Part shown: one piece after another, positions 43,862 through 57,747 of the stretch | Layout: each line of letters opens with the position of its first letter | Position numbering within the stretch: the stretch's first letter is position 1 | NCBI RefSeq assembly: GCF_004770145.1 | Contig: NZ_RQFW01000016.1 | Location: forward strand, 186,001-250,000 | Reading direction: 5' to 3' | DNA length: 64,000 nt | DNA from: Leptospira bourretii | Lineage (GTDB): Bacteria; Spirochaetota; Leptospiria; Leptospirales; Leptospiraceae | Program-made: the position numbers and the translations under genes | Notes under the pieces: model-generated | Database searches by the model: none | Told to the model about the DNA's origin: nothing | What the model saw: the letters and a program-made list of their open reading frames with translations, nothing else

Positions 43862-45538
43862 ATGAGAATTTCTCGTTCCATCATCATCTGTCTAACTTTC
43901 GTCAGTCTTTCACTGACAGCCCAAACCAAAGCCCCCCTCGGCGAGTCCGAAATTAAGGGTTCCAAAAAAATCGAATTCATCAACCGTTCCTTACGTAAGG
44001 CCTCGGACGAAATCATCCAAGAAAACACCGAAATTGGTCGTAAACTTGCGGAAACCTTGGTAAAAGAAAATACGGCCACAGTGGATGGGGTCAAAATCCA
44101 AAGAGTGCTGCCTGGTGCTGATGGAAAATTGGGAGCCGATATCCTCACTCTTTCCGAATCACAAAGTTTTGACCATGTGAATTCGATTGCTCGGATCATT
44201 GCCTCCTATGTGGAAAAATCTTTCCAATACAAGGTGGGGAATGCGGAGACTTTGGCTCAGTACATCCTTTATTACAATGCAACCCATAGAAAAGACTCTA
44301 AGTTTTTTACAAAAAAATATACCGAAGGGGTGATCGCTGCCACTTCTCCAGACAAACTAGGGATCGATACTGTTTATAAAAACTGGCCAGGTAAAACACA
44401 AATCATCATTCCGATTGAAGGGAATATCTTAAAAGATAGTGGAAAGGATCTCACAACGGATGAGTTAGAAAAAGACGTCAATAAAATGGTGAAGGACAAA
44501 GAAAAAGATCCTGCCACCAAACAGAAGATGGAAGACGAAGCCAAAAAAATGGACAAGTTGCAAACCGATAAAATCAAAGAAGAAAAAAAGGTTTTGCAAG
44601 ATAAAAAACAAGAAGTAGCAAACGAACAAAAAGACCTCCAAGACAAAAAAGATGCATTGAAGAAAAAGGAACAAGAAACAGTTGCCAGTCTTAATGAGTT
44701 AAAAAAAGACCCGGTCAAAAACAAAGCAGAAATCGAAAAGAAAACAGAAGAAGTCAAACAAATCGAACAAGAAAAAAAAGACACTGAGAAAAAGTCGGAA
44801 GCGGTAGAAGCCAAAAAAGAGGAACTCAGTAAAAAAGAAGAACAAATCGCTAAAAAAGAAGAAGCAAGAACCGGAACCACTTCAGGTGACACAGCTAAAA
44901 AAGAGGATACTGTCCAAAAAGCGGAAGCAAAAGTAGAAGAGTTAAAAACGGAACTCACACAAGCCAAAGAAGAACTGAAGAAAAAAGAAGAACAAAGTGA
45001 CAATGTTGTGAACAACAAAATTCTTTTTATGAAGTTTATTAAATATGATACAGATGGTCACTATTCGAATGAACTTTGGGCCATTGATCCTGCAAAAGAT
45101 GATGCTCTTTATAAAAGTTCCTATAACAATATTTGTTCCAAGGAATTTAAAGAAATCGCCAACCAAGGAGTGCTTGTTCTAGGTTATGACGGAGAAAAAG
45201 TCGAAAACAGAAAACACAAACTAGTGTTACTTGATCCAGATAAACTCGGTGTGAAAAAAACAAGTGAGTCTGCGGATATTTTTTGGAGAACACCAATGAT
45301 CAATCGCGAAGATAAAATCTATGTGATTGAAAAGGTAAAAGACAAATACCATGTTTCCCGTTTTAAATCAGACTTAACCTTTGAAAAAAGAACGGAAGAA
45401 GCAGTAGAAGAAAACTCAGAACTCACTTTTTTTGGGGACAAAATTTATGTGACCGGCAAACCAAAAGAAGGTGATAAAACCACCATTAAGGTATTTAAAA
45501 AAGAAGATTTAAGCCTACTCAAAACCATCGCTCCGTAA
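43862..45538 (+). CDS. P83/100-family periplasmic coiled-coil protein
   Basis: Spirochaete-specific family best known from the Borrelia P83/100 antigen; its biochemical role is not established. About 558 residues: signal peptide (MRISRSIIICLTFVSLSLTAQ), a globular N-domain (about 25-190), then a long Lys/Glu-rich coiled coil (about 200-385). A C-terminal beta-rich domain follows (VVNNKILFMKFIKYDTDGHY ... ELWAIDP ... KTIAP). An open frame extends up to 43799, but the ATG at 43862 has an excellent GAGGAAAC site 3-10 bases ahead and gives a clean signal peptide. Supports assignment of the window to a spirochaete. Confidence 0.85.
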   Translation: MRISRSIIICLTFVSLSLTAQTKAPLGESEIKGSKKIEFINRSLRKASDEIIQENTEIGRKLAETLVKENTATVDGVKIQRVLPGADGKLGADILTLSESQSFDHVNSIARIIASYVEKSFQYKVGNAETLAQYILYYNATHRKDSKFFTKKYTEGVIAATSPDKLGIDTVYKNWPGKTQIIIPIEGNILKDSGKDLTTDELEKDVNKMVKDKEKDPATKQKMEDEAKKMDKLQTDKIKEEKKVLQDKKQEVANEQKDLQDKKDALKKKEQETVASLNELKKDPVKNKAEIEKKTEEVKQIEQEKKDTEKKSEAVEAKKEELSKKEEQIAKKEEARTGTTSGDTAKKEDTVQKAEAKVEELKTELTQAKEELKKKEEQSDNVVNNKILFMKFIKYDTDGHYSNELWAIDPAKDDALYKSSYNNICSKEFKEIANQGVLVLGYDGEKVENRKHKLVLLDPDKLGVKKTSESADIFWRTPMINREDKIYVIEKVKDKYHVSRFKSDLTFEKRTEEAVEENSELTFFGDKIYVTGKPKEGDKTTIKVFKKEDLSLLKTIAP

Positions 45539-45585
45539 GGAGGGTGGTTCCCTTCGTTTTTGAAATTCATATCAAAAACAGTTTG

Positions 45586-45611
45586 GGAGTGTTTACTCTT
45601 TTTGTTTTTTT
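45586..45611 (+). terminator. Weak candidate terminator after the P83/100 gene
   Basis: Short stem GAGT-GTTT-ACTC (45587-45598, plus a possible G-U pair) followed by TTTTTTGTTTTTTT. The T-tract is good but the stem is only 4-5 bp, so efficiency is uncertain. Confidence 0.4.
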
Positions 45612-45650
45612 ATACTTTTTAACGACAAAGATTTCCGAAAATTCAGAATC

Positions 45651-46757
45651 TTAATCTTTTAAGTATTCGATTCTTTCTCGGATGGCTTCGTTAGATGGAT
45701 TTTTCTTCGCTAAATCTTCCAGGAGTTTCACGGCTTGTGTTTTTTTACCCATAATGTCCCAAAGATCCGATAACTCCAATGCAGGCCTTGGATCGCTTGG
45801 AGATTTGGTGAGAAGTCCTAAATAAATTTCTTCTGCTTTCTCAAGGTCACCAATCAAACGTAAGGCGGCAGCTTTTCCTAATAGGGCAAAGTAATCGTCG
45901 CCGCTGGCAAGAATTTTGTTAAAACATTCCAAAGCTTTGTCGTAATTTCCAAGACCTCGGAGGGAATCCGCATACCGGTTGATGATGAGTTTGTTTTCAG
46001 GATCGGACTCAAGAATTTTTTCCCAATAGGTGATGGCAGTTTTAAAATCTTTTTTACCACGGTAAGATTCGGCAAGGCCATAGAGGGCAAAGAAGTTTTT
46101 TGGGTCGAGATCTTTGGCGCGATCGTAATAGAGAATGGCTTTATCGAAGTCTTTAATTTTGCGGTAACTGTTTCCAATCTCTGTTAGGATTTTGATATTG
46201 TTTGGTTGGCTTGAAAGTAATTTTTCCCACCACTGGATGGCATCCACATATCTTTGGCATGCAAAGTATAAATGTCCAAGTCCCACAATTACATACTGGT
46301 CATTTGGATTGATTTGAAGTGCTTCCATATAATACACTTCAGATTCTTTGAAGTTTTTTAATTTTCTATGTGCATCGGCCACTCGGGAAAGAATACTAGC
46401 GTCTGTGATTGTTATGTGGTGAAATTCTTCCGCTACTTCAATGATTCGTTTGAGGCTATTTAAATCTCTGTAGGCATTCATAAGTCCCATAAGTGAGAAC
46501 TTATTGGTTGTATCTCCTGCCAAACATTTGCGGTAGTATTGGATTGCCTGTTCTGGTTGTTTGGTTTTTGCGTAATAATCACCAAGGCCAACAAGGCCGT
46601 ATGTATTGGAAGGGTCTTCATCAAGTAATATGTCTAATCGTTCTTTTGCTTCTTTGAAACGTCCCTGATCAAGAAAACGATAGGCCTCTTTTGCAAGGGC
46701 TTTTATTTTTGTGAACTTTTCATCTTCTTGTGGCTTTTCAATATCTGTATTTTCCAT
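45651..46757 (-). CDS. TPR-repeat protein
   Basis: About 368 residues made almost entirely of tandem 34-residue TPR units, about nine of them, with the W/L-G-Y-A-P pattern (for example [60 protein letters not shown]). No signal peptide, so likely a cytoplasmic protein-binding scaffold. The frame opens at TTG 46769; ATG 46757, with AGGG close by, is preferred though spacing is short. Divergent from ilvB. Confidence 0.85.
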   Translation of the reverse strand: MENTDIEKPQEDEKFTKIKALAKEAYRFLDQGRFKEAKERLDILLDEDPSNTYGLVGLGDYYAKTKQPEQAIQYYRKCLAGDTTNKFSLMGLMNAYRDLNSLKRIIEVAEEFHHITITDASILSRVADAHRKLKNFKESEVYYMEALQINPNDQYVIVGLGHLYFACQRYVDAIQWWEKLLSSQPNNIKILTEIGNSYRKIKDFDKAILYYDRAKDLDPKNFFALYGLAESYRGKKDFKTAITYWEKILESDPENKLIINRYADSLRGLGNYDKALECFNKILASGDDYFALLGKAAALRLIGDLEKAEEIYLGLLTKSPSDPRPALELSDLWDIMGKKTQAVKLLEDLAKKNPSNEAIRERIEYLKD

Positions 46758-46868
46758 ATCCCTGTCCAATTTTCAGCATTCTTTTTTAGACAGTAAAAAT
46801 CGACTCAAAAACGTGAGAACATTGACAACAGGCTCTTTTTTGCAGAAATGACAAAGAGGGGGAAACGT

Positions 46869-48571
<1,703 letters not shown>

Positions 48572-48575
<4 letters not shown>

Positions 48576-49060
48576 AACACACTCTAAGTATTTTAGTAAA
48601 TAACCATCCAGGTGTGATGAGCCATGTTTCTGGACTTTTTACACGTCGCGGATACAATATTGATTCCATTGCTGTTGGTGTGACTGACAACCCTGATGTT
48701 TCGTCTATGACCATTGTATTGAATGGAGATGATTTTATCGTTGGTCAGGTAAAAAACCAACTCCTTAAACTTCCAGACGTTCTAAAAGTCCAAGATATGG
48801 CTTATGCTAGTTCCGTACAAAGAGAACTGGTGCTCATTTCATTTTCGATTACCGAAGTCAATCGAAGTGAAGCTCTTACGATTTGTAATGGATTTGATGT
48901 CAAAATTTTAGAAATGACAGAAGACTCCCTTCTCATTGAATTTTCTGGAAATTCAAGACAAGTAAGTAATATCATCTCAGTTCTCAAACCCTTTGGAATT
49001 CGGGAGATTTCTCGTACTGGCCAAATTGCCATTGCCTATCGAAACCAAAACTCCGTTTAG
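48572..49060 (+). CDS. ilvN: Acetolactate synthase, small (regulatory) subunit
   Basis: Activates the large subunit and confers valine feedback inhibition. The 162-residue protein has an N-terminal ACT domain ([20 protein letters not shown] then [12 protein letters not shown]) and the ACT-like C-domain ([34 protein letters not shown]). ATGA overlap with ilvB. The gene is called ilvN or ilvH in different genomes. Confidence 0.95.
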
Positions 49061-49125
49061 AATCCACTTGACAGTGGCCAAATTTGGGGAAAACATTGGG
49101 TCGTTAAGTGGGTCAATGTTTCTCC

Positions 49126-50873
49126 ATGGTTCGCAAATCAATTGTATTTTGTCTTCTTCTCCTAACTATTGTTATCTACGCTGAATCTGAACGTCTGACC
49201 ATTCCTCTCAAACGAGGGCAAGGTTCCGATGTTTTGTATTTTGACTTCGGAGAAACGGCTCCTACCTCGTTTCTGGCAGTGGAAAGACTCCAAGAACCAA
49301 AACTAGAAGATTTAAAACTAGGTTTTTTAGATCCAACTCCCGGATACTTCAACGGACCAGACGGTGGGGAAGTATACCAATGGTCTAAAAACCACTACCA
49401 ATGGAAACGTGCGGATGGAAGTGTTTACACCGAATGGGCCAACGGAACTTTTAAGTTGGATTTTCCTTCTGGTATTGGTTTTATTTCAGCACCCATGTCT
49501 TGTAACGGATGTTTGTCGACTCTCGTATGGAATTATCCGGATTTAACCAAAATCACAAAGTATTGGATTTCGCATCGAAAGGAATACGATTATATTTACC
49601 AAAAACCACATAACTTTGAAAACTACCTCCTTGTTGATGAAATCAAATACGGAAAACCCAAATTAGAATTTGGTAATTATGTGTTTTATGGATCAGACAA
49701 ATGGAAGGAATACTTGCGTGTGTTTGGTGATAATTTTAAAATGAAATCTTTTTTACAATATGTGAAATCAGAATTTCAATTGGAAAATCGAGGAAAAATT
49801 CCCGTTTTACTTTTCGATCAGTATGAGGATTCCAAGGAATACGTAGGTGTTGAAATTCCTGGAGGAATTGAAGATGGAGGGTTTGGGGGAAGGGATTCTG
49901 TGACTCTTTGCTGCGGCGAAAAAATGCCACAAACCACAGGGGACATAGAGTTTGATTCAGATGCACTTCGTCGTATTCATTTTGGGACTTTTTACCATAT
50001 TGCTCTTCATAATTTAGAACAAGTAAGTTGTTTTAAAATTCAGTCAGAAACGGGAAAAATTCCTCCTGCTGAAATCTCCGATCCATGGTTCGAAGCGGGA
50101 CTTGCAAGTTACATCGAAGCAAAATTCTTCGAAAGAAAACAATTCTATATATACAATGATGCTGAAAAGTTAATTCGAGAAAATAAAGTTCCAAAAACAT
50201 TCAAATCATTGTTAGATGCAAAATATAAAGATTTAATTCCTTATTCCATTGGACCAGTTCTTATCAAACACATTCATGAAACCTATGGAAAAGAAGCCAT
50301 CATGTCCTATCAAAAGGACACATGTTTGGGAACCTCTCCATCACTTGCATTACAAAATGCAACAGGAGTTTCACCTGACCAAATTTTAAAAGATAGTTTA
50401 TTGCGTTTTGAAAAAGAAAAAGACCCTATTTTAAAAATGGGAAAAAAATTGCAACTTTCCGGTTATTCCACTATGAATGCAAAGTTTCCCGCCGAGTTTA
50501 AAAATTTTTTAGAAAAAGGTTTTGAACTCCCCGAATCCGCATTGGATATCAAAACCTATACTGAACTTCCCGACTTACAAAAAATCTTTCCTGCTCATGT
50601 GGAATCTTTTTCAGGAAAACTGGAAGGTGATTTTTTAGGACCTAATTCCAGTTATTTTTATCTTTGGAAAAAAGGAAACTACCGTTGGTATGGAGATTCT
50701 TGGGAAGCCAATGTGTTTCCCGGAAACCAAATTCTTTACAGAGGTTCAAACTTTACTTTGATTGAATGGGAAGGTGGGAAAAAACAATATATATCACCGA
50801 AAGGAGATTCGGTGATATTTTTTAATTTGGAATCCAAATCATATTTGGATGCAAGCGGAAATCAAATCACTCC

Positions 50874-50877
<4 letters not shown>
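49126..50877 (+). CDS. Exported protein with gluzincin-like domain lacking the HExxH glutamate
   Basis: About 583 residues. The signal peptide is [21 protein letters not shown] (start at ATG 49126 chosen over the frame start 49108). The middle part (about 175-430) follows the order of peptidase-MA-like metalloproteases: a segment where HExxH is expected reads HIALH (His291 and His295, Glu replaced by Ile), and further on [17 protein letters not shown] matches the third-ligand helix (usually WFxEGLAxY). Flanking N- and C-terminal regions share a Tyr/Trp-rich motif ([38 protein letters not shown]), suggesting a duplicated small domain. Probably a non-catalytic relative. The convergent trxB overlaps its end by 4 bases. 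Confidence 0.72.
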
Positions 50878-51815
<938 letters not shown>

Positions 51816-51875
51816 AATTTCTCCTATTCTGTATCTTGTTCTTTATTGTTTAGACGGGATTTCCAGGTTTCCTGT

Positions 51876-52397
51876 CTATTTTGTTTCGCAAGCCCGGACC
51901 CAAGGTGCATAGTAGGGATCCCCGGAAAGTGGGCTTTTTTCCAAGGTCAAAAGATAGTCCTTCTGTTTGAATCCTCTGGTTAGGCAAAGGTAAGTGGTTT
52001 CGAAAAATTCCAAAGTTTCTTTTTTCCCTTGGAAACGAATTTCTTCCAAAATTTCCAATGCTTCTTTTTCGTAACCTGTGGTAAGATAAAGCCGGAAGAG
52101 TTCACGTTGTACTTCCGTGTCGTCTTTTTTTAGTTTGTGATATTTTTCCAAATAAAAAATGGCTGTGGCAATGGACTGGTAACTTTCTGCAAGAAGGAGT
52201 CCCATTCTTTTCAAAACGGGGTCATATTCAGGATTTTCACGGAGAGACAGTTCGTAGTAGTAGAGGGCTTTGGTTTTTTCTCCCACCATTTCCCATTTTT
52301 TTCCCTCTTCAAAAAGGGACCTTTCCTTTCGACCGCAATTAACGACTAACAGGGCAGCAAACGTGAGTAAAAAAATAAGGGAGTTTCTATGAACCAC
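51876..52397 (-). CDS. TPR-containing lipoprotein
   Basis: About 173 residues. The GTG at 52397 is chosen because it gives a lipoprotein signal (MVHRNSLIFLLTFAALLVVNC) and AAGGAG lies just upstream, though only two bases away. The longer frame to 52505 has no such features and would overlap the xer promoter. The mature part has helical TPR-like units (EEGKKWEMVGEKTKALYYYE; ATAIFYLEKYHKLKKDDTEV). Likely membrane-anchored via Cys21; function unknown. Confidence 0.75.
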   Translation of the reverse strand: MVHRNSLIFLLTFAALLVVNCGRKERSLFEEGKKWEMVGEKTKALYYYELSLRENPEYDPVLKRMGLLLAESYQSIATAIFYLEKYHKLKKDDTEVQRELFRLYLTTGYEKEALEILEEIRFQGKKETLEFFETTYLCLTRGFKQKDYLLTLEKSPLSGDPYYAPWVRACETK

Positions 52398-52494
52398 ATC
52401 TCCTTTTTTCCTGACATAGCCATTTGTGGCAAAAAAAATAATAAGTCTCTTTAAGCTTTTTGTCCGACTCTTTAAGTAACATAAGAGAGTAAAG

Positions 52495-53403
52495 ATGGGT
52501 TCCAAATTGCCAGTTTCTCAAAATCAGCTTTTACAAACATTCCAAGAGTACCTGTCCGTAGAAAAAGGACTGAGCGATAATTCGATATATTCCTACGGAT
52601 ACGATCTCAATAAGTTTGCGATCTTCTTGGAAAAAGAACATATCAACTTCTTAGAAGTAAAAGCAAACGACATTATGCGTTTTTTAGAAGAAGAAAGAGA
52701 ACGCAAAATCTCTGCAAAAACACTGGCTCGCGAAGTGGTGGCAATCAGACAGTTTTATAAGTATCTACGAGACGAAAAAAGATTAGATTCTAATCCAACT
52801 GAAAAAATTGAAACTCCAGAAGTTGCTAGAACCATCCCCGATTATTTAACTCAAACCGAAATTGATGAACTCTTTCGTAACATCAAAGAGGACAATTTGT
52901 ACGAACTTCGTGACAAATGTATCTTTGAACTTTTATATTCTTCTGGGCTTCGTATCTCAGAAGCATGTAATTTAAAAATGACTGATATCGACATGGAAAA
53001 CATGACGATCACTGTAGAAGGAAAAGGGGGACGCCAACGCCTCGTTCCTTTTGGTGAAAAGTCATTGGAAATTTTAAAAAAATATCTTGCGGAAAGCCGC
53101 ACAGAAATTTTGAAAAAAAGAACTTGTGAGTTTGTTTTTGTTTCTAAAAAAGGATCGTATATCAACCGTAAGTCGGTTTGGCGCCTTTTGAATCATTACA
53201 TCAAACGTACAAAAATAAAGAAAAAAGTAACACCACACACTCTTCGCCACTCTTTTGCTACTCACCTACTTGAGAACCATGCAGATCTCAAATCGGTTCA
53301 GGAACTTTTGGGTCATATCGATATTTCGACGACTCAGATTTATACTCATATGGCAAATAAAACTCTGAAGGAAGTTCATAAGAAATTCCATCCGAGAGGA
53401 TAA
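52495..53403 (+). CDS. Tyrosine recombinase, XerC/XerD type
   Basis: Resolves chromosome dimers at dif sites before division. The 302-residue protein has a SAM-like N-terminal DNA-binding domain (about 10-95) and a catalytic domain. The catalytic set is visible: Arg in YSSGLRISEACNLK, Lys in GKGGRQRLVPFG, His and Arg in HTLRHSFATHLL, His in VQELLGHIDISTTQIYTH, and the Tyr nucleophile in the same segment. It heads the run xer-(RsbW-like)-hslV-hslU, which matches codV-clpQ-clpY order in Bacillus, so a core gene rather than a mobile-element integrase. XerC versus XerD is not decided. Confidence 0.93.
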   Translation: MGSKLPVSQNQLLQTFQEYLSVEKGLSDNSIYSYGYDLNKFAIFLEKEHINFLEVKANDIMRFLEEERERKISAKTLAREVVAIRQFYKYLRDEKRLDSNPTEKIETPEVARTIPDYLTQTEIDELFRNIKEDNLYELRDKCIFELLYSSGLRISEACNLKMTDIDMENMTITVEGKGGRQRLVPFGEKSLEILKKYLAESRTEILKKRTCEFVFVSKKGSYINRKSVWRLLNHYIKRTKIKKKVTPHTLRHSFATHLLENHADLKSVQELLGHIDISTTQIYTHMANKTLKEVHKKFHPRG

Positions 53404-53834
53404 TGTCGAACCAAAAGAAACCCACGGACTACGGAAAAGTAGTCCGTATCCAAATTCCTTCCAACCCCCGTTTTGTTTCTCACACCCGTAATTATTTTTT
53501 TAATCTTTGTTTAGAACATGGATTTTCTCTTTTTGATTCTCTCGACCTGAAACTGGTGATCGGGGAAGCCATTGTCAATATCATCCGCCATGCCTATTCC
53601 GGAAATACAGGAAAACCCATTTTTATTGAATTCCAATTTGATAAAGACCGAGTGGAAATTCGGTTGAGGGATTATGGAAAAAAAGTGGAACCAGGCGAAC
53701 TTCGTAGTTTTGATCTCAGTGATTACCGTGAGCATGGGATTGGACTTTTTATGATCAAAGAACTCACCGACTATTATTTTCTTGACCAATCTTTTGAAGT
53801 AGGGAACCAGATGGTTCTCATCAAAAGAAAGTAA
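53403..53834 (+). CDS. RsbW/SpoIIAB-like serine-kinase-type ATPase (anti-sigma family)
   Basis: 143-residue GHKL ATPase domain: N-box [18 protein letters not shown]1 box [15 protein letters not shown], and G2 box [17 protein letters not shown]. Family members bind sigma factors or phosphorylate anti-sigma antagonists. No partner sigma or antagonist gene is adjacent, but a SpoIIE-type phosphatase is encoded at 61993-63918. It shares one base with the xer stop (TAATG). Confidence 0.88.
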   Translation: MSNQKKPTDYGKVVRIQIPSNPRFVSHTRNYFFNLCLEHGFSLFDSLDLKLVIGEAIVNIIRHAYSGNTGKPIFIEFQFDKDRVEIRLRDYGKKVEPGELRSFDLSDYREHGIGLFMIKELTDYYFLDQSFEVGNQMVLIKRK

Positions 53835-53880
53835 CCTCCATTTTTCTCGACAACACTCACCAATTTGGAATTTTATCCGT

Positions 53881-54414
53881 ATGGAAACAATTCACGCAAC
53901 GACCATCCTTTCTGTTCGTAAAAACGGTAAAATAGCCGTAGGTGGTGACGGTCAAGTGTCAATGGGAAATACCGTGATGAAACATACCGCTAAAAAAGTC
54001 AGAAGACTTTACAACGGTAAGGTGATCGCCGGATTCGCTGGAAGTGCTGCTGATGCCTTTACTCTATTTGAACTCTTTGAAAAAAAATTAATCGAACATG
54101 GTGGCTCAGTCTCTCGGGCTGCAGTGGAGCTTGCACGCGAATGGAGGATGGACCGGATGCTTCGTAGACTTGAGGCACTTCTGATTGTTTGTGATGCCAA
54201 TGAATCTTTTTTAATTTCAGGAACAGGAGATGTGATCTCACCGGATGATGGAGTGCTTGCCATTGGTTCTGGTGGGAATTTTGCTCTTTCGGCCGCTCGT
54301 GCTCTTGTACAAAATACGGATATGGATCCAAAAGATATCATTACAAAAGCAATGGGGATTACTGCTGATATTTGCATATACACTAACCATAATTTGGTGA
54401 TTGAGGAATTATAA
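53881..54414 (+). CDS. hslV: ATP-dependent protease subunit HslV (ClpQ)
   Basis: Proteolytic core of HslUV. The 177 residues match the family. The nucleophile is expected to be the first Thr of [20 protein letters not shown] (Thr7), so a six-residue leader METIHA must be removed, as in other HslV proteins with a short HATT/HGTT-type extension. [20 protein letters not shown] and [20 protein letters not shown] are present. One base separates it from hslU. Confidence 0.96.
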   Translation: METIHATTILSVRKNGKIAVGGDGQVSMGNTVMKHTAKKVRRLYNGKVIAGFAGSAADAFTLFELFEKKLIEHGGSVSRAAVELAREWRMDRMLRRLEALLIVCDANESFLISGTGDVISPDDGVLAIGSGGNFALSAARALVQNTDMDPKDIITKAMGITADICIYTNHNLVIEEL

Positions 54415-54415
54415 A

Positions 54416-55834
54416 ATGACATACCCTACTATAATCGCAGAAGTTGCCGGATCTCAAAATCCAGCCGAGGAATTAACCCCTCGTCAAATTGTAGAAAAAT
54501 TAGATGAACATATCATTGGACAAACCAAAGCCAAACGAGCTGTGGCTGTAGCGCTTCGGAATCGTTCCAGACGTCGTAAACTCGATGAGTCTCTTAGGGA
54601 AGAAATTTATCCTAAAAATATCATTATGATTGGGCCAACGGGTGTTGGAAAAACCGAAATTGCACGTCGTCTGTCAAAGTTATGTGGTGCACCTTTTTTA
54701 AAAGTAGAAGCCACTAAGTATACAGAAGTAGGTTATGTTGGTCGCGATGTAGAATCCATGATTCGTGATTTGGCCATGGGTGCATTGAATTTGGTGAAAT
54801 CCGAATTTCGGGACCGAGTCAAAGACAAAGCCACAGAAAAGGCAGAAGAAATTGTTCTCGATGCCATTTTACCACCCATCTTCCATAAAAAAGAGGAAGA
54901 TCTAAATCCGGAGGAAAAAGAAAGGCAGTCCAGTTATCAAGAATCTAGAGAAAAGTTTAGAGAAAAACTTCGTAAGGGTGTCTTAAATGAACAAGAAATC
55001 GAAATTGATATTCCCAAACCTTCGGCACCTGCAGGAATGCCCATGTTGCAAGTGTTTGGTGCTGGGAATATGGAAGATATGGACAACCAATTACAAAGTT
55101 TACTCGGTGATTTGATGCCTAAAAAAACCGGCAAACGAAAGGTAAAGGTTTTGGATGCTAGTAAACTTCTCACCGAATCGGAAGCAGAAAAACTGATCGA
55201 TGCTGACAAAATCCAATCGGAAGCCGTCAGGCGTGTGGAAGAAATGGGAATTATCTTTTTAGATGAAATTGATAAAATTGCCGGTCGGGAAGGAAGACAA
55301 GGTGCCGACGTATCCCGGGAAGGAGTCCAAAGAGACTTACTGCCGATAGTCGAAGGATCTACTGTGAATACAAAGATTGGTCCGGTCAAAACCGATCATA
55401 TTCTTTTTATTGCGGCAGGTGCTTTCCATATGACAAAACCATCTGACCTGATTCCGGAACTCCAAGGTCGGTTTCCCATTCGTGTGGAACTGGAAACATT
55501 AACAGAATCTGATTTTATTAAAATCCTTACCACTCCTAAGTCTTCTCTCACCAAACAATATGAAGCTCTTCTTGCCACAGAAGGTGTAAAAATCAATTAC
55601 ACAACTGACGGGATTGCCGAGATCGCCAAACTAGCGTTTCAGATGAATGAAAAAAATGAGAACATTGGTGCCAGAAGACTCAATACGATTATGGAAAAAC
55701 TTTTGGAAGATACAAGTTTTGATGCACCTGACTTGCCTGCAGACCAAAAAGAAGTTGTCATTAACGAAGGTTATGTGTCTTCCAAATTAAAAGGAATCAT
55801 CGAAGATAAGGACTTAAGCCGTTTCATTTTATAA
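54416..55834 (+). CDS. hslU: ATP-dependent unfoldase HslU (ClpY)
   Basis: AAA+ ring that unfolds and feeds substrates to HslV. About 472 residues: [20 protein letters not shown], Walker [16 protein letters not shown], pore motif [14 protein letters not shown], the inserted I-domain (about 115-240), Walker [12 protein letters not shown], arginine finger/sensor region [13 protein letters not shown], and the C-terminal [16 protein letters not shown] ... DLSRFIL, whose tail docks into HslV. The ATG at 54416 with GAGG upstream is preferred over the in-frame TTG at 54401. Confidence 0.97.
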   Translation: MTYPTIIAEVAGSQNPAEELTPRQIVEKLDEHIIGQTKAKRAVAVALRNRSRRRKLDESLREEIYPKNIIMIGPTGVGKTEIARRLSKLCGAPFLKVEATKYTEVGYVGRDVESMIRDLAMGALNLVKSEFRDRVKDKATEKAEEIVLDAILPPIFHKKEEDLNPEEKERQSSYQESREKFREKLRKGVLNEQEIEIDIPKPSAPAGMPMLQVFGAGNMEDMDNQLQSLLGDLMPKKTGKRKVKVLDASKLLTESEAEKLIDADKIQSEAVRRVEEMGIIFLDEIDKIAGREGRQGADVSREGVQRDLLPIVEGSTVNTKIGPVKTDHILFIAAGAFHMTKPSDLIPELQGRFPIRVELETLTESDFIKILTTPKSSLTKQYEALLATEGVKINYTTDGIAEIAKLAFQMNEKNENIGARRLNTIMEKLLEDTSFDAPDLPADQKEVVINEGYVSSKLKGIIEDKDLSRFIL

Positions 55835-55841
55835 TTTGAAT

Positions 55842-55865
55842 TGAGGCAAACCACCATTTGCCTCA
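55842..55865 (+). terminator. Stem-loop between hslU and pabB/C, likely bidirectional terminator
   Basis: Perfect 9-bp stem TGAGGCAAA / TTTGCCTCA (55842-55850 with 55857-55865) with a 6-base loop, placed between two convergent stops. T-tracts on either side are weak (TTCGATTTCTATT on plus, TTCAAATTAT on minus), so strength is uncertain. Confidence 0.65.
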
Positions 55866-55890
55866 TTCGATTTCTATTAACGTTTATCTG

Positions 55891-57747
55891 TTAAAGAATC
55901 AGATCCACTCTTTCAAATCCGCGAAGGGAATTTCCCACAAGGATTTCGTCCGCATCTAACAAATCTGATTTGAAAAGTACCGTTTCTTTGACCCAGCCTT
56001 TTCGGATGAGGGCTTCCCGAAACACACCGGGGAGACCTCCTGTTTCGAGAGTTGGGGTAAACCAAAACTTTCCTTTTTTCAAAAATAGATTTCTAATATT
56101 GGTTTCTAGAATCCGTCCATCCCGATTAAACAAAATACAATCATCTATGGATTTGGTTTTACATTCTTCTAACATTTTTTGATAAAACGAACGGTTCGTT
56201 GTTTTATGGTATAAAAACAAATCGTTGGAATCGATTGGGTGATCCGCAAGTCCTAGTCGAATGGTGGGGCGAATTTTTGGATTCGAAAAAGAAAATGTTT
56301 CTCCGCGAAATTCTCCCCTTTCTCCGAGTAACAAACGAATGCGTAAGGTATCATCGGATCCATCTGTGAGAGTTTTTAAAGTGGATTCGGCTTTTTGTTT
56401 AGAAAAGGGATAACCAAAACGATTTGCCGTTTCTTCCATTCTTTCTAAGTGGAGATCTTTTAAAAAATAATGTCCATTACGGTATCGTAATGTTTCCAAA
56501 ATTTCAAAACTGGGAAGGTTGGGGTTTGTGATGAATTTTAATTTTGATAGGCATTCCTTGTATTCTGCCTCGGCATCAGAAAGAACTGTAATTCCACTCC
56601 CCACTCCATAATTCCCTGTCCAGAGATTCTCATCTTTTTTTAGATTTAAGGTTCTTATGGAAACATTGGAACGAATCCATGGGGCACCATCTAACATTTC
56701 TGAGACGAATAGGGATCCTGTATACAAACCTCTGTTTGTATTTTCCAATTCTCTTAAAAGTTCAAACGACCTTTTTTTTGGAGCTCCAATCACAGAACCA
56801 GAAGGAAAAAGAGCCTTAAGGACGGGAAACCAGGCAAAGGGATTTTTTAATTTGGCTTCCACTTTGGAAACCATCTGCCAAACCGTTTCCAGACCTTTTA
56901 CAATAAAAAGATCAGTGACTTGGACTGTTCCTTGTTTGGCGATCCTTCCTAAATCATTTCGATACAAATCGGTAATCATTACATTTTCTGCTCTCTCTTT
57001 GGCAGATGATTGTAGGATGGTTTTGTTATCTTTATCTTGTTTGGATGTAAGACCTCGAAGGTTGGTTCCTTTCATTGGTTCTGTTTGGATCTCGTTACCT
57101 TTGACTTCAAAAAACAATTCCGGTGATAAAGATAAAGTCCTTGTATCTAAAAAAGGATAATAAACAGAGTATTTGGTTTTTTGTTTTGCCTTTAGAGAAT
57201 GGTAGTACAAAAACAAATCCCCTTCGATAGAAATCGAAACGGGAAAACATAAATTTAATTCGTAACTTTCACCAAGTAAAAGTGCCTCTCTTGTTTTTTC
57301 GAAACGTTCTTTGTATGTTTCTTTATCCCATAAGACAGTAATATTTTTTAATTCTAGTTTCCCAAGGTTGAGAGAAGAAGGATTGGGGTATTTGATTCTT
57401 TTTTTTTGTTTGTAAACAGAATACTGAAGGAGGGGAGTCCCTTCTGCAAGAGGAGATTTGTTTAGATCCAATCCTTCGATAAAAAAGTATCCAAGTTCGA
57501 AAAAAAGGGCACCACAAGGATAAAATCCTTTTTCTCTATAGTCATCTAACTTGGATAAGTTGGCTTTGATTGTTTCTGCGACTGGTTCTTTTTCTGTATA
57601 GAGGATTTCTATTTCTTCTTGTAAGTCAAAATACCAATCGCAAAGAGTATAACCTGGTTCGGACCGGGAATCTTCAAAAAGAAAACCTCCAATTTTTCGG
57701 TATTCTTTTTCAAAAGACTCCCAAGTAAGTTCTAAAACCTGTATCAA
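55891..57747 (-). CDS. Fused aminodeoxychorismate synthase component I / 4-amino-4-deoxychorismate lyase
   Basis: Two steps toward p-aminobenzoate for folate. The 618-residue protein has an N-terminal chorismate-binding PabB domain (about 1-375; [76 protein letters not shown]). The C-terminal PabC domain is a class IV PLP aminotransferase (about 385-618; catalytic Lys in [15 protein letters not shown], then [20 protein letters not shown] and [12 protein letters not shown]). The glutamine amidotransferase PabA is not in the window. ATGA overlap with the upstream GHKL-like gene. Confidence 0.93.
   Translation of the reverse strand: MIQVLELTWESFEKEYRKIGGFLFEDSRSEPGYTLCDWYFDLQEEIEILYTEKEPVAETIKANLSKLDDYREKGFYPCGALFFELGYFFIEGLDLNKSPLAEGTPLLQYSVYKQKKRIKYPNPSSLNLGKLELKNITVLWDKETYKERFEKTREALLLGESYELNLCFPVSISIEGDLFLYYHSLKAKQKTKYSVYYPFLDTRTLSLSPELFFEVKGNEIQTEPMKGTNLRGLTSKQDKDNKTILQSSAKERAENVMITDLYRNDLGRIAKQGTVQVTDLFIVKGLETVWQMVSKVEAKLKNPFAWFPVLKALFPSGSVIGAPKKRSFELLRELENTNRGLYTGSLFVSEMLDGAPWIRSNVSIRTLNLKKDENLWTGNYGVGSGITVLSDAEAEYKECLSKLKFITNPNLPSFEILETLRYRNGHYFLKDLHLERMEETANRFGYPFSKQKAESTLKTLTDGSDDTLRIRLLLGERGEFRGETFSFSNPKIRPTIRLGLADHPIDSNDLFLYHKTTNRSFYQKMLEECKTKSIDDCILFNRDGRILETNIRNLFLKKGKFWFTPTLETGGLPGVFREALIRKGWVKETVLFKSDLLDADEILVGNSLRGFERVDLIL

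Noticed and set aside
44500..45000. Possible tandem repeat in the P83/100 gene
   Set aside because: Lys/Glu heptad-like low complexity of a coiled coil, with no exact repeat unit.
44374..45018. 214-codon minus-strand frame rich in Ser/Phe/Leu
   Set aside because: Mirror of the Lys/Glu-rich coiled coil of the P83/100 protein; no independent coding signs.
51852..51877. Inverted repeat AGACGGGA/TCCTGTCT next to the TPR lipoprotein stop as terminator
   Set aside because: Contains a G-U pair, has a 10-base loop and no T-tract on the relevant strand; too weak to call.
52495..53403. Tyrosine recombinase as sign of an integrated element
   Set aside because: Xer-type length and motifs, neighbours are hslVU, and no attachment repeats or phage genes are nearby.
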